64,000 nucleotides of DNA from Nageia nagi (GCA_050084985.1 JBITNC010000001.1:7688001-7752000), one strand, 5' to 3'; shown: positions 47,714 to 60,170, numbered from the stretch's first letter. Numbers and translations are program-made. Notes: a model not told the origin generated them from the sequence alone.

Positions 47714-48259
47714 TTGAGGGGGAGCATTTCCTATTTTGTATCTTTTTTTCTCTCTACTTTTGAATGGGTAGTTATTTTTCTTATTTTAATTAAAAGTTCG
47801 ATGCACGTAATAAGGGAAGTATTATGTTGTGTCATTTTTATCATATTATTTCCAAATCAAGTTTTCTAATAGTAAACCAGAGTCAAGTGTTTCAAGTTTG
47901 TCAAATTTGTTCCAATATATGTTGGCTTGTTGAATATTGTATACAAGACTATGATTTTTCATATATTTAGCTATCATATGTTTCTACTTGCTCATATTAC
48001 TTATGTTGTCAAAGATTGTTGTGCTTAATACTCTCTATTTTGTTTTTTATCATCAAGGTTATTGTTGTTAAACTTGTCATACATGTTATTGTAGTGGTCA
48101 ATTGTTAAAGCATAGAGTCTCTATTGGTTGAAAGTGTATTTTCATATCTTATTCATGATTATCTTTGATATTATTTCTAAAAAGGGGGAGAATGATCATG
48201 TTTGACATATTGAGACTATGTTATTGCTTAGTATTTTGACAACAATTTTGAGGGGGTGA
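47714..48259 (+). promoter_or_regulatory. Polypurine-tract cluster of old copia element
   Basis: TTGAGGGGGAGC near 47714, AAAAGGGGGAGAA near 48181 and TTGAGGGGGTGA near 48248 repeat the Sirevirus multi-PPT pattern seen at 35090-35279. Otherwise non-coding. Confidence 0.7.
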
Positions 48260-48889
48260 TTATTGGCCATATGATTGTGTTGGTATTTTCATAATTATTA
48301 AAGTGCATAAGGAGGCCATGTTAATATGTTCATGATTGTTACAATGCCAAAATGTCAAAGGCAAGTCCTCATACAAAGCTTATGTGATGCACATAAGGCT
48401 TATGCAAGGTAAAGAAGGCTTATGCAATGCAAAGAAGGCTTACATAATGAAAATAAGTAATTTTTGATGCAAAGAAGGCTTATGTAATGGATCAAAAGGT
48501 TATGCAAATAATAATACCCTTATAAAATCAAAGAATACCTTATACTGAGCAAGAATGGGCTTATATGATTAAGTTTAAGCTTATGCAGTCCAAATAGCCC
48601 TTATACAATGTAGATTAATCTTATACGATGGTACATGCATTTATGTTGTGAAGAATATGCTTGTTTTGAGCTTACATTCCTTATGTGATTATGTAAAAGC
48701 TTTATTTGAAGGTTAAAGGTGTTATGCAATGGAAAATAGTCTTGTACAAAGAAGGAATGTAAATCTAGGATGAAGATTTGATAGCTTGATGTCAATAATC
48801 TTTGGAATTAGGATTTCTACTTTAGTATGGTGATTCTAGAGTGTGATCATCATTTTTATTATGTTTTTTATTTTAGTATGCATAGAAAT
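48260..48889 (+). repeat. Old copia 3' LTR, first part (truncated)
   Basis: About 630 bp matching 2672-3215 or so, including the CTTATGTAG-type tandem repeat. It is cut at 48890 by the start of a chromovirus LTR. A duplicated version lies at about 51738-52366. The rest of this LTR is not found in the window. Confidence 0.78.
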
Positions 48890-50873
48890 TATCATAACCC
48901 TCTCTTTTGTATTTTTGCATGATATAATTATTATGTTTGAAGTATGGGGTTATTACATACTTGCATTTTGAATAGTTAATATCTTGTATTATTTATATAT
49001 TTTTTATTATTATATTATGTGAAAAAAATTGATATTATTGTGGTTTCATATGATATAGGAAAATGTAGTCCTACAAGTGAATCACTTTGCTATTTGTAAG
49101 GAGATGATTGGACACGATAGCCCACAAAGAAAGTTATTTCACTTAAGGTGTATGAGCTTCTTGTGTACTTATTCCCTTATGCTGCATATTTGTTTATTTT
49201 TTAGTATTGAAGTAGTTATTGGACTATGTTTTGGCTTTTTAGATCATTGTTGAGTGAGAAAGATGATGGACTAGCCTAGTTCTTAGCTGCATATTTACAA
49301 ATATAAAACAGAAAATGAAATAAGTGAATATAGAAGTAAATGCATATTTTAACTATGAGGCATTTTCAGAAAAGTAAGAGAAGGCTAGGTGACTAATTTA
49401 ATTAGTTGTTTGCATTTTTTAGCATTACTTTTTAAAAATAATGCATCTAATTTATGTAGCATTTTCAAGAAAAAGGGGAAAATGCTAGGTTATTATTTGA
49501 TTGGTTATATCCATTTAATTTGTGAGCATTGTATAAGAAATTAGAAATGCACATTTAAGTACCTAAATAATATTATATTTTAATGCATTTATTAATAAAT
49601 TTATTTTTTAAATAACATTGAGTTTTTGAAGTTTTTCTCTTAGAAAGAAACTTCTAGGAAGTTTTGGGAGAAAACTACCTCAAGGGGGTTGAGCAACCAT
49701 TCATGGCCATTTTTTGTTCCTATTTATCATGATTCTTATCATTTTCTTAATTACTTGATTTTGAAAAGAAAAGAGAAATTTGGAGCAAAGATTCAAATTG
49801 CATTTAGGTGTTTTCTATGCAAATTCAAATCAAATATTCTCCATTTCAATTTTGTTTACATAAGCATGGTTTGTTATTTGTAATTATTGAAAATGCATTT
49901 AGAATTTGAAAATGAATTAACAAATTGTACATAAGTTTTCTTCAATTATATATTTTTTAAATTATAAAGAGTTAACATTTTTAGTTTATTTTTTGTAAAA
50001 TAATGCTTAAAATCAAATTATAGATGTGAGTATTTCATCTCTTAGTTCAATTCAAAACTATAGTTGAAATAAGTAAAATTATGGGATTTTACAATTTAGA
50101 AAAAAATATAGAAATAGAGTTTTTAAATAAGATTTAAACTTGGTAAATTTAGTTCAAATTTGGATTTCTTATACTCTTTGGATAGATCTTGGTGAGAAGA
50201 ACAAAACCTATTTCTTGAGTTTTAAAATGGTTTCCTAGAAGATGAGATTTTGGTCTCTAAAATCTGAGTTTGGAAACTAGTTGTACATGTACATATCTTT
50301 TTCAGTTTAAAAAAAGAAAAAAGAAAAATATATTTTACAAATAGATTTTATATAAGTATAAACATGTTCAAATTAAAATTTTAATATTTCTTTATGAAGA
50401 TCTTGAAAAAAAGAAAAAACTTCATGTCCCAATTTTGAAAATGGGTTTCTAGATGTTGAGATTTTGGTTTCTAAAATCAGTGTTTGAAAACTAATTTTTG
50501 TATAACATGTACATGTCTTTTCTTGAAATTAGTAAAAAAATAAAATAAAATATTTTTTTCCAAATGAAATTTAGATATATAAAAATATAATTTAATTCTT
50601 GTTTCAAGTGTTCTATGTGTAGAGCTTGGAAAAATGAGTAGAACCCATTTTTCATAATTGAAAATGGTTCATTTAAACTCTAGATTTGATCTATTGAAAA
50701 TAAGGTTTTAATCCAAATTTGACATTATTATTTTATTATTATTTTCAATTATATATTTATATATATATATATATATAATAGAGTTATAATATTAAAAAAT
50801 GGTTTCTTTTATATATTATAAATTAAATAAAATTAATGTGCGTAGTCCTTGTTAATGTTAATTAACAAATATG
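48890..50873 (+). repeat. Chromovirus LTR, truncated copy in duplication unit 1
   Basis: Starts TATCATAACCCTCTC (TG eroded to TA) and matches 52367-54346 and, for its first 800 bp, 60712-61560. It is cut at the duplication junction. AT-rich throughout, with a TA microsatellite at about 50757-50780. The 64-codon open stretch at 49689 is in all copies and is not a gene. Confidence 0.8.
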
Positions 50874-53800
50874 CACACAAGTGTTATGGATGAAATAAAT
50901 TTTAAAAGATTTAGGCATTATCTATGTTGATCCTATTCCTCTATTTTATGATAATAAATCAATCATTAACTTATCAAAAAATCCCATTATGTATTCCAAT
51001 ACCAAGCACATTACCATTTGGTATAATTTCTTGAAGGACAAAGTTGTTGAAGGAGAATTCATATCGTAGTGTATGCCTACCTTTGAGAAAGTGGATGACA
51101 TCTTAACCAAGCCATTACCAAGGTTCACTTTTGAGTACCTAAGGACCAAGCTTAGAGTGGTCACACCTCCAAAGAATTGAGTAGTGTGCTAAGCATGGTC
51201 TGAAGGGGAGCATTTCCTATTTTGTGTCTTTTTTCTCTCTAATTTTGAATGGGTAGTTGTTTTTCTTATTTTAATTAAAAGGTTGGTGCATACAATAAGG
51301 GGAAGTATTATGTTGTATCCTTTATTTCCAAATCAAGTTTGCTAATGGTAAATGGGATTCGAGTGTTTCAAATTTGTTAAATTCATTCCAATATATGTTG
51401 TCTTGTTGAATATTGTATAGAAGACTACTATTTTTCATATCTTTAGCTATCATATGTTTCTACTTGGACATATTACTTATTATTGTCAAAGATTGTTGTG
51501 CTTACTACTCTTTATTTTGTTTTTGTCATCAAGGTGATTATTGTTAAACTTGTCATACATGTTGATGTAGTGGTCATTTGTTAAAGCATAAAGTCTCTAT
51601 TGGTTGAAAGTGTACTATCATATATTATTCATTATTATCTATGATATTATTTCCAAAAAAGGGGAGAATGATCAAATTTGACATATTGAGACTATGTTAT
51701 TGCTTGGTATTTTCACAACAATTCTAAGGAGGGTGATTTTTGGCCATATGCTTGTGTTGGTATTTTCATAGTTATTATAGTCCATAAGGATGCCATGCCA
51801 ATATATTCATGATTTTCACAATGCTAAAATATCAAAGAGAAGTCCTCATACAAAGCTTGTGTGATACAAGCAAGGCTTATGTGATGTAAAGAAGGCTTAT
51901 GCAATGCAAAAAAGTCTTACATGATGCAAATAAGTAATTTTCAATGCAAAGAAGGCTTATGTGATGGATCAAATGGTTATGCAAAGAATAATACCCTTAT
52001 ACAATCAAATAATACCTTATATCAAGCAAGAATGGGCTTATGCAATTAAGTTTGAGCTTAAGTGGTCCAAATAGACCTTATACAATGTAGATTGATCTTA
52101 TACGGTGACATAAGCACCTATGTGGTAAATAATATGCTTGTGTTGAGCTTACAATCCTTATGTGATTATGTAAAAGCTTTATCTGAAGGTTAAAGGTGTT
52201 ATGTAGTGGAAAATAGTCTTGTACGAAGAAGGAATGTAAATCTAGGATGTGGATCTAACAACTTGATGTCAACAATCTTTGGAGTGAGGATTTCTACTTT
52301 AGTATGGTGATTCTGGAGTGTGATCATCCTTCGTGTTATGTTGTTGATTTTGGTATGCATAGAAATTGTCATAACCCTCTCTTTTGTATTTTTGCATGAT
52401 ATAATTATTATGTTTGAAGTATGGAGTTATTACATACTTGCATTTTGAGTAGTTAATATCATGTATTATTTAGATATTTTTTATTATGATATTATGTAAA
52501 AAAAATTTGATATTATTGTGGTTTCATATGATATAGGAAAATGTAGTCCTACAAGTGAATCACTTTGCTATTTGTAAGGAGATGATTGGACACCGACAAC
52601 CCACAAAGGAAGTTATTTCACTTAAGTTGTATCAGCTTCTTGTGTGCTTATTCCCTTATGCTGTATATTTATTTATTTTTTAGTACTGAAGTAGTTATTA
52701 GACTATGTTTTGGATTTTTAGATCATTTTCGAGTGAAAACGATGATGGATTAGCCTAGTTTTCAGCTTCATATTTGCAAATATAAAACAAAAAATGAAAT
52801 AAGTGAATATAGAAGTAAATGCATATTTTAACTATGAGGAATTTTCAAAAAAGTAAGGAAAGAAGACTAGGTGACTAATTTAATTAGTTGTTTGCATTTT
52901 TTAGCATTACTTTTTAAAAAATAATGCATCTAATTTATGTAGCATTTTCAAGAAAAAGGGGAAAATGCTAGGTTATTATTTGATTGGTTATTTCCATTTA
53001 ATTTGGTAGCATTATATATGAAAATTAGAAATGCACATTTAAGTACCTAAATAATATTATATTTTAATGCATTTAGTAATAAAGTTATTTTTTAAATAAC
53101 ATTGAGTTTTTGAAATTTTTCTCTTGGGAAGAAACTTCTAGGAAGTTTTGGGAGAAAACTACCTCAAGGGGGTTGAGCAACCATTCATGGCCATTTTTTG
53201 TTCTTATTTATCATGCTTCTTGTCATTTTCTTAGTTACTTGGTCTTTGAAAGGAAAAGAGGAATCTGGAGCAAGGATTTAAATTGCATTTGAATGTTTTT
53301 TATGCAAATTTGAATCAAACTTTTTTCATTTTTGTTTACATGAGTATGGTTTGTTATTTATCATTCTCAAAATGAATTTGAAATTTGAAAATGAATTAGC
53401 AAATTGTATGTAAGTTTTTTCAACTCTATATTTTTAAATTAGAAAAAAAAACTATTTTTAGTTTATTTATTGTTGAAAAATGATTAAAATCAAATTATGG
53501 ATGTGGGTATTTCATCTCTTAGTTCAGTTCAAAACTATAATTAAAATAAGTAAAATTCTAAGATTTTACAATTCGAAAAACAATATAGAAATAGAGTTTT
53601 TAAATAAAATTTAAACTTGGTAAATTTAGTTCAAATTTCAATTTTTTATACTCTAGATAGAGTTTGAAAAGGAGAACAAAACTCATGTCTCAATTTTTAA
53701 AATGGTTTTCTAGAAGATGAGATTTTGGTCTCTAAAATCTGAATTTGGAAACTAGTTGCACAACATGTACATATCTTTTTCAATTTTTAAAAAAAAAAAA

Positions 53801-54346
53801 GCAAAAACATATTTTTCAAATAAATTTTATATAAGTATAAATATGTTCAAATTCAAATTTTAAGATTTCTTTGTGAAACTCTTGAAAAAAAGAACAAAAC
53901 CTATGTCTCAATTTTGAAAATAGGTTTCTAGATGTTGAGATTTTGGTTTTTGAAATTAGTATTTGCAAACTAATTTTTGTATAACATGTACATGTCTTTT
54001 CTAAAAATTAGTCAAAAAAATATATAAAATAAGTTTTTTTAGATGAAATTTAGATATATAAAAATATGACTTAATTTTCATTTCAAGTGTTCTATGTGTA
54101 GTGCTTGGAAATATGAGCAAAATCCATTTTTCAAAATTGAAAATGGTTCATTTAAGCTCTAGATTTGATCTATTAAAAATACAGTTTTAATCAAAATTTG
54201 ACATTATTCTTGTGTTAGCATTTTTAATTTTATATATATATATATATGAGAGAGAGTTATAATATTAAAAAATGGTTTCTTTTATATATTATAACTTAAA
54301 TAAAATTAATGTGTGTAGTCTTTGTTAATGTTAATTAACAAATATT
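50874..54346 (+). repeat. 3.5-kb tandem duplication, copy 2
   Basis: Repeats copy 1 in the same order: RNase H tail (50874-51180), PPT-like tracts, copia LTR start (about 51738), chromovirus LTR (from 52367). Copy 2 continues past the shared end into the rest of the chromovirus LTR, so copy 2 is the original right-hand context and copy 1 the left-hand one. Confidence 0.85.
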
Positions 54347-55073
54347 ATTATTATTATTAAAAAAAATAGGTTTGTTTAATATTTTTTAAAAGGTTTAAAA
54401 ATTTAGAAATTAAAAATATTAATAGTTTAATAATTTTAATTTTAAGATTTTAAATTTAGATTTTTTTTAAATATTAATGATTTAATATCTTTAACTAAAA
54501 TTTTAAATACTAAATGTTTTAATTAGCATTTGTAAATATTAGTATTTCTAATATTTGAAAATTGGGAATTAAAATTAAATAAATATTTTCAAACAAGATT
54601 TTTCAAATATTAATGTCTTTTATATTTTAAAACTAGGTTTTAAAGAATTGAGGGATAGGGGAGTTGGAGAGGTGGGTAGTTCAAAGCTCTCAAATATGGG
54701 AAGCCCAAGTTCAAAACTCTTTGCCCCTAAAAGTTAAAACATACCTAAAATCCTATCAACTTGATGGTAGATGTGAATGAGGTTAAGGTCGTACCTCAGG
54801 TGGATTTTGATAGCATGGATACCCCTTAGTCGTAGCTCTAAGCTTAAAAGTTCATAGTGCCCTGTATCAGGGGACAAAACTCCAACAAAAAAAATAAGTT
54901 TTAAAATATTTATTTATATAAAAGTACATATTTAATTATTTAAAAGATAAAGTTTTAAATATTAAATGTAGAGTGTAAGATTTTACTTTAATGTTGGTGT
55001 ATCTATTTTTGAATTCATATTAAAGTAGAATTAATTAATTATTAATGTCATAGGGCATAATGCAGGGTTGACA
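52367..55073 (+). repeat. 5' LTR of plus-strand chromovirus
   Basis: Starts TGTCATAACCCTCTC after the copia LTR fragment and ends near ..GGTTGACA, seven bases before a TGGTATCAGAG primer site at 55081. Length is 2.7 kb including a SINE-like insertion at 54645-54897. Partner: 60712 onward (TGTCATGACCCTCTC). The end position cannot be checked, because the 3' LTR is cut by another element. Confidence 0.78.
54645..54897 (+). mobile_element. SINE-like insertion (tRNA-derived, candidate)
   Basis: A 253-bp block flanked by GTTTTAAA on both sides (54637-54644 and 54898-54905), ending in an A-rich tail CAACAAAAAAAATAA. Near its 5' end GGTGGGTAGTTCAAAG could be a pol III A box, and about 35 bp later AAGTTCAAAACTC resembles a B box (GGTTCRANNCC). 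No other copy is in the window. Size, tail and direct repeats fit a plant SINE; the box matches are weak. Confidence 0.6.
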
Positions 55074-55080
55074 TTTCATT

Positions 55081-55091
55081 TGGTATCAGAG
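55081..55091 (+). promoter_or_regulatory. Primer-binding site of plus-strand chromovirus
   Basis: TGGTATCAGAG seven bases after the LTR end, initiator-Met type. Confidence 0.75.
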
Positions 55092-55175
55092 AAAAAGGAG
55101 TCATAGGTCATAATGCTTCCTAGAGTCAAATTTTTATAAACTTAACTCAAACCTTGTGTATCTTTTTTAGTAGAC

Positions 55176-55610
55176 ATGGCAACTAAGACAAGAAATACTT
55201 CACAAAGGAACAACAACCAAAGTACTTCCCATAGAAATGCTACATCTAGGAATGATGCAACTAAGAGTGAGAATAACTCATGAATTCATTCAATATTAGA
55301 ATCATTTCAAAAGCATGTGAAGGAGCTACCTATTCAATTGATACAGCAACAAGAATTAATAAATTTATTGTTGGATGAGGTCTATAGAATACATAATGAT
55401 GATCAAGACTAGGTACCAAGATAACAAGAATGCAATAAAGTACAAATAAGACTTAAGAATAACTTTAAGGAAACCATGTAAGGTTATTGGATATGTGGTT
55501 TAGAATACCACTTTGCAAATAGATGTATAGAAAAGAAAATATTTTCTAAGCATAAGAAATTTGTAGCAACTAGAAAGGCTAATTTGAAGGCTTAAGCAAA
55601 ATCCATATAG
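55176..55610 (+). pseudogene. Chromovirus gag remnant
   Basis: From the ATG at 55176: basic Asn/Ser-rich start (MATKTRNTSQRNNNQSTSHR), then stops, then GYWICGLEYHFANRCIEKK near 55480-55540, a CCHC-like knuckle (C-x2-C-x4-H-x4-C). The capsid core between is missing or unrecognisable, so an internal deletion is likely. Confidence 0.6.
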
Positions 55611-55669
55611 ATTTCAGGTATAACTTTTATTTAAAAGTTTGTGAATTTTGTATGTTATGATACAATAGA

Positions 55670-56142
55670 TGTTAAAAATTATAATGAGTTATTGTGTAAT
55701 AATTCTTTTTAATATAGATTCATTTAATGCTTAAAGTATCTTTAGATATCTTAAAGCATTAAGAGAATAAATATGGAAAAATCTTTAACCTTACCCTTGA
55801 GTAAAAGGGAGGTTAAAGAGTAGGTTTCATCTTATAAATAGAGAGGTACCCCCTCTCATTATGTACTTGTAGAAGCATGAAGATGCTAGTCATTTAGAGT
55901 TATATGAATGCTCTTATAGAAGCTTTATAGAAGAATTTTTGAGAATTTATAGGAGAGTTCTCTTGTGAGAAGTAATAAATGAGATGGTTCAAAGTGGATG
56001 TACTCCCAAGAGTTGGAGGAACCACTATACATTATGTGTTCTCATTTGTGTGAATGAATTGTTCTTAGTTACATGGTTGAATGTTAAATTTATTAGAGAA
56101 GCTTCAAGGTGATCTTGGTTATGAAATCCTTCAATTCCATCA
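55670..56142 (+). mobile_element. Solo LTR B (same family as solo LTR A)
   Basis: 473 bp, TGTTAAAAATTATAATG..AATTCCATCA, flanked by exact ATAGA duplications (55665-55669 and 56143-56147). It matches 7414-7871 along its length, including the CTTATAAATAGAG TATA region (about 55832-55845). Inserted between gag and protease of the plus-strand chromovirus. Confidence 0.88.
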
Positions 56143-56179
56143 ATAGAAAGTTTTATTTCTTCTTCAACTAGAAGAGATA

Positions 56180-57425
56180 ATTTGAAAAAATCAAAATTTT
56201 TGACAAAAAGGAGGTTAGTCAAGGATGGCTATGGGAAAAATTTCAAAATTGACTTATCTAAAGGGGTTATAGAGTGGGATATCTATGTAGCACCTTTACA
56301 TTTGTTTGTTGTAATCCTTGGAATGAATTGGCTTCAATACCATAAAGCTTTGATTGAATATCATGAAAGATGGATTGAGTTTTTGATATCAATATACAAA
56401 AGCAAAAGATTTATTATGATTAAAGTTATGGAAAAACCTATCTTATTTCTAATATATAGTTAAAGCAAACAATGCAAAGAGGTGAGATGATCTACATGGT
56501 GAAAGTGAAAGAGGTAGAAAAAGATAACTTTGAAAAGAAAATCTTTCAATAATTCCCTCTTTTACAAAAATTTAGGGATTTCTTTTCCAGTGATTTTTCA
56601 AAATTACCACCAAAATGAGAATTTGATTTTTCAATCAACCTAATTCTTGATGTTTAACCTAACTCAAAGACTTCGTATAGAATGACCACAATTGAGATGC
56701 AAGAGTTAAAGGTACAATTGCAATATTTGTTAGGAAAGGGTCTAATTAAGCCAAGTGTGTCACCTTAGGGAGTGTTTGTTCTTTTTTTCAAGTAAAAAGA
56801 TAGGTTATGAGGTTATGCATATACTATCAAATATTGGATAATGTTATTATAAAAAAAAGTAGTATCTTTTAACTAGATCCTTTTGAAAATTTCACAGTTT
56901 GCACTGATGCTTCTTTGCTTGGATTAGGTGTTTTATCATAGGATGGTAGACCTATAGCATTTGAGTCTCAAAAGTTAAAGGTTCAAGAAATGAATTATGG
57001 TGCGCATGATATGGAGTTGGCTACCATTATTCATGCACTTAAGGTTTGGAATATTATTTTTTTTATGACTTTTTGCACTAAAGTTGGATCGTTAGAGTTT
57101 GAAGTGTATTTTCACTTAGAATGATCTTAGTGCTCATCAAAGAAGATGGATGAAGTTCTTTCATGAATATGAATTTGGAATAAAGTATATTAAATGTCAT
57201 TAAAATAAGATTGCATATGCATTGAGTAGACATAGACATCTTATGACTATGACTAAAAGTCACTTTAACTTGCTATATTAAGTGAAAGAATCTCAAAATA
57301 ATTATCCATATTGTCTTAAGATTGGTAAAAATATGGAAAAATCTTATTCTTTAAAGAAATATTTTGATTACAAATATGGGTTATTATGCTTTAAGGGTAG
57401 GATTATTATTCCAAAGACTATTGGT
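56180..57425 (+). pseudogene. Chromovirus pol, first part: protease, RT fragment, RNase H
   Basis: A 93-codon open stretch (56182-56463) has the protease C-terminal LFVVILGMNWLQYHKALIE block. RT N-terminus follows (about 56530-56850: [47 protein letters not shown]). At about 56870 it passes directly into RNase H (PFENFTVCTDASLLGLGVLS, GRPIAFESQKL, ELATIIHALKVW, RRWMKFFHEYEFGIKYI). The RT palm with its YVDD is absent, so an internal deletion removed the catalytic centre. Stops are frequent. Confidence 0.75.
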
Positions 57426-58590
57426 GTTATCACCTAAAATTAATTTATGCATTTAAATTAGTACATTAGGAAATATGTGCCCACACTTATACACACCTAG
57501 TTCAAGAATATTAATGTTATCTTGGATATGGTTAATATATATCATTGACTTACTATATTCTTGTTTATGTAGGTACACACTGATTTAAGGAGTAGGTCAT
57601 ATTATTATCTATATAAATAGGGATCTCATAGTAAGTCCACATCAAGGAGATACATGATCCCATATTTGGTCTTGATGATGGTAGTATTTTAGGTGTCTCT
57701 TGACATCACCATTAAATGTTGGGTTTGTGTACTTCCTTATGCATGCATCCTAATGATTATTAGCTTATCTAAGTACCAAATTGTGATCATTAAGAGTCCA
57801 TGTGGAGGCATAAAGTTAGTTTGGAATGGACTACAATCTAATGAAAACCATCAATGATCTTTTGTAGATAAAATAAACCATCAATGCTCATTTCAAGCAT
57901 GAAATAAATCACCCATAACCCTCTATTTGGATCACCTTGTTCTATGACTTTGGTTCATGACTTTGGGTGCAGACTTCATTAGTTATTAAGGCTTTATCAC
58001 TATGTATTGTTCATCGATATCAAGAATGTTCCATGAGGTAAGTATACAAACTCAATCTTTTTTGGTGATGTAATTTTAATTCTAATTATTCATTATCTTC
58101 TATATCAACTTTTCTTGTTATAAATTGTTATCTGTTAGCTCAGAATTGCAAGTATCCTTCAAAATTGTTAATATTCATTTATTTGCATTCTTAAAAATTT
58201 ATTTGTAAACATTTTGATAAACCTAAAATAAAACATAAGTAGTTATGATAAAACCCTAGGGTTTTATTTATGACTAATAAGCAATTTGGTGAGTTGTTTT
58301 AGATATGGATCAGTTAATATTATTCTTGCAAAGTCTTTCTAGAAGAGATCTTGATGAGCTCTTAGGAGATATTTAGCATGGACTAGAAGCATCTAATGAA
58401 GGAGCTAACCATAGTGATGGAAGTAATAATGATCACATTTAGGCTACTATTGAGAGTATCCAAAGATAGATTGATTAACTAGCAAGAGGATCAACTTAGC
58501 CAAATGATTCGATTGAGTTTGGTAGCCCTCTATGTGATGAGATTCCTTGATACATGCCATTATCAGAATATAAAGATCCCAAGTTCTAAA
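57426..58590 (+). other. Unresolved insertion-like stretch in chromovirus pol
   Basis: Pol homology breaks after GRIIIPKTI (57425). The sequence has a TATA-like CTATATAAATAGGG near 57610-57624 and could be an LTR fragment beginning TGTTATCACC near 57430. Its end was not found. From 58303 (ATGGATCAGTTAATA) a short coding-like piece with stops is seen, not recognised. Confidence 0.35.
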
Positions 58591-58599
58591 GTTCAATGG

Positions 58600-58985
58600 G
58601 GAAGGATATCCTAGGAGACATTTACAAGGGTTTAAATATGAATATGAGCTCAAAATTAGTATGGATTTAAGATTACAATTTTTATAAAAATAGAATTTTA
58701 TTGTACCTGAATCCAAGCTAAAAGAGGGACTTATACATTCCTTACATAATGCACCACTTATTAGGCACGCTAGTTTCTTCAAAACTTACAAATTGGTGCA
58801 TGACAAGTTCACTTGGAAGGGGCTGAAAAATGAAATTCTCAAGCATGTGTGTGAATGCCAATTTTACAAAACAAATAAGATGGAAAACACACTTCTTGCA
58901 GGGTTACTATAACCATTGCCAATTCCAAATCAGAAATGGGAGTGTGTCCATGAACTTCATCATAGGACTTCCCAAGTGAAAGATC
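58600..58985 (+). pseudogene. Chromovirus integrase N-terminal fragment
   Basis: Reads LHNAPLIRHASFFKTYKLVH, DKFTWKGLKNEILKHVCECQ, FYKTNKMENTLLAGLL, PLPIPNQKWE, the HHCC zinc region and linker of gypsy integrases, with a Cys of the second pair changed (CQFY). The catalytic core is absent; an antisense LTR lies where it should continue. Confidence 0.72.
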
Positions 58986-58989
58986 TAAC

Positions 58990-59473
58990 ACTAATAAGAT
59001 AATTCCTAAATAACCAAGATCTCTTGAAAGCTCACAAACACATCTAAAAAACTCATAAAGAAATCTCACAAAGTAACTCAAGATGTAAGTGGTTCTTTCA
59101 ACTAAGAGTACATCCACTAACTAGATCTTTACTTCAATCGCAAATACAACTCTCTTACAATTCTCCTATTCTTTTCTCCTAAACAATATCCTATAGCATA
59201 ACTTTACTCCACAATTGGTGTGTAATCACAAAGAGAGAGCCTTCTATTTATAGGCCAAAATCCCTCTTTGAATCACCCTTTTATCCAATGTACAAAAGTA
59301 TGACATGCATATCCTTTTACCTAAGGGGCATGCTCATGACATGGAGTGTAGGACAAGTTACATTATCATATTCATTTAAATACTTAAGATATCAAATGAT
59401 ACCCTTAAGTATTAGTGAACTTACATATAATATTAATACAAACCTTAATAATAATGCATTATACATTCCAACA
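58990..59473 (-). repeat. Antisense LTR of the solo-LTR family, with PPT
   Basis: On the minus strand it starts TGTTGGAATGTATAATGCATTATTATT, like solo LTR A, with a CCTATAAATAGAAGG TATA region and an AGATCTTGGTTAT stretch near the end shared with solo LTR B. Directly before its TG is TTAAAGGGGAG (59474-59484 on the plus strand as CTCCCCTTTAA), a polypurine tract, so this is a 3' LTR with part of its interior. The left edge near 58990 is approximate. No partner LTR is seen. Confidence 0.68.
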
Positions 59474-59484
59474 CTCCCCTTTAA

Positions 59485-60170
59485 TGCAATATTGGGATAA
59501 AATGAGTAAGAGAGAAAAAGAAGAGAAAGTAAGAGAGTTCCCCTCCAAACAAATACAATGAAGATGAGAACTTTTACATATTTATGAAGTAAGAAAGATC
59601 TAGTTTGAGACTCACTACTTTTCCAAATACAATCATTAACCATAACTGGTTTCAATGTACATGAAGTAGTCATCCAACTGGAAGTCATGAAGAGTCTCCA
59701 AGAGCCTACATACCTAAGGTAAGTAACCTATAATCTGAAAGAAACCTATAAATCATAAGCAACTCAACTAATAAGATCAGTTAGATGCAACATATTCATC
59801 TCATCAAGGATATATGAATCACATAAATGCCATAATAAATTGATCAATGGTGCACTATAAGTCATCATGAAGATGCCATGTCAAAAACTTATAGTCACCT
59901 ACTGTATATAAAACATGTGTTGATTATCATTACAAAATAGAGCATGCACATATGAGTTCCTCACATATAGATAACTAAATAGTGCTAAAAGATACATAAG
60001 AGTTCCTCACACATAGATAATTGAACAGTGCTAGATTGACCAAAAATAGAGCATGCACATACAAGTTCCTCACATATGGATAACTGAATAGTATCATAAG
60101 ACACATAAGAGTTTCTCACACATGTATAACTGAATAGTGCTAGATTGGCCAATTTGATTCATAAAAAGGC
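59485..60170 (-). other. 3' interior of the antisense element, with tandem repeat
   Basis: No ORF is supported. At about 59935-60155 a 115-120 bp unit containing two TTCCTCACA(C/T)AT-GATAACTGAATAGT sub-units occurs twice. This is probably the non-coding 3' end of the element owning the 58990-59473 LTR; its coding part and other LTR are missing. Confidence 0.5.

Larger units (their letters stand above)
47375..50873 (+). repeat. 3.5-kb tandem duplication, copy 1
   Basis: Starts CACACAAGTGTTATGGATGA inside copia RNase H and ends in a chromovirus LTR (..AATTAACAAATAT). It is repeated immediately at 50874-54346 with roughly 10 percent divergence by eye. It holds the RNase H tail, PPT cluster, partial copia 3' LTR (48260-48889) and partial chromovirus LTR (48890-50873). 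Confidence 0.85.

Noticed and set aside
49689-49883. 64-codon ORF, with relatives near 53110
   Set aside because: Inside the chromovirus LTR and present in each LTR copy; no protein features.
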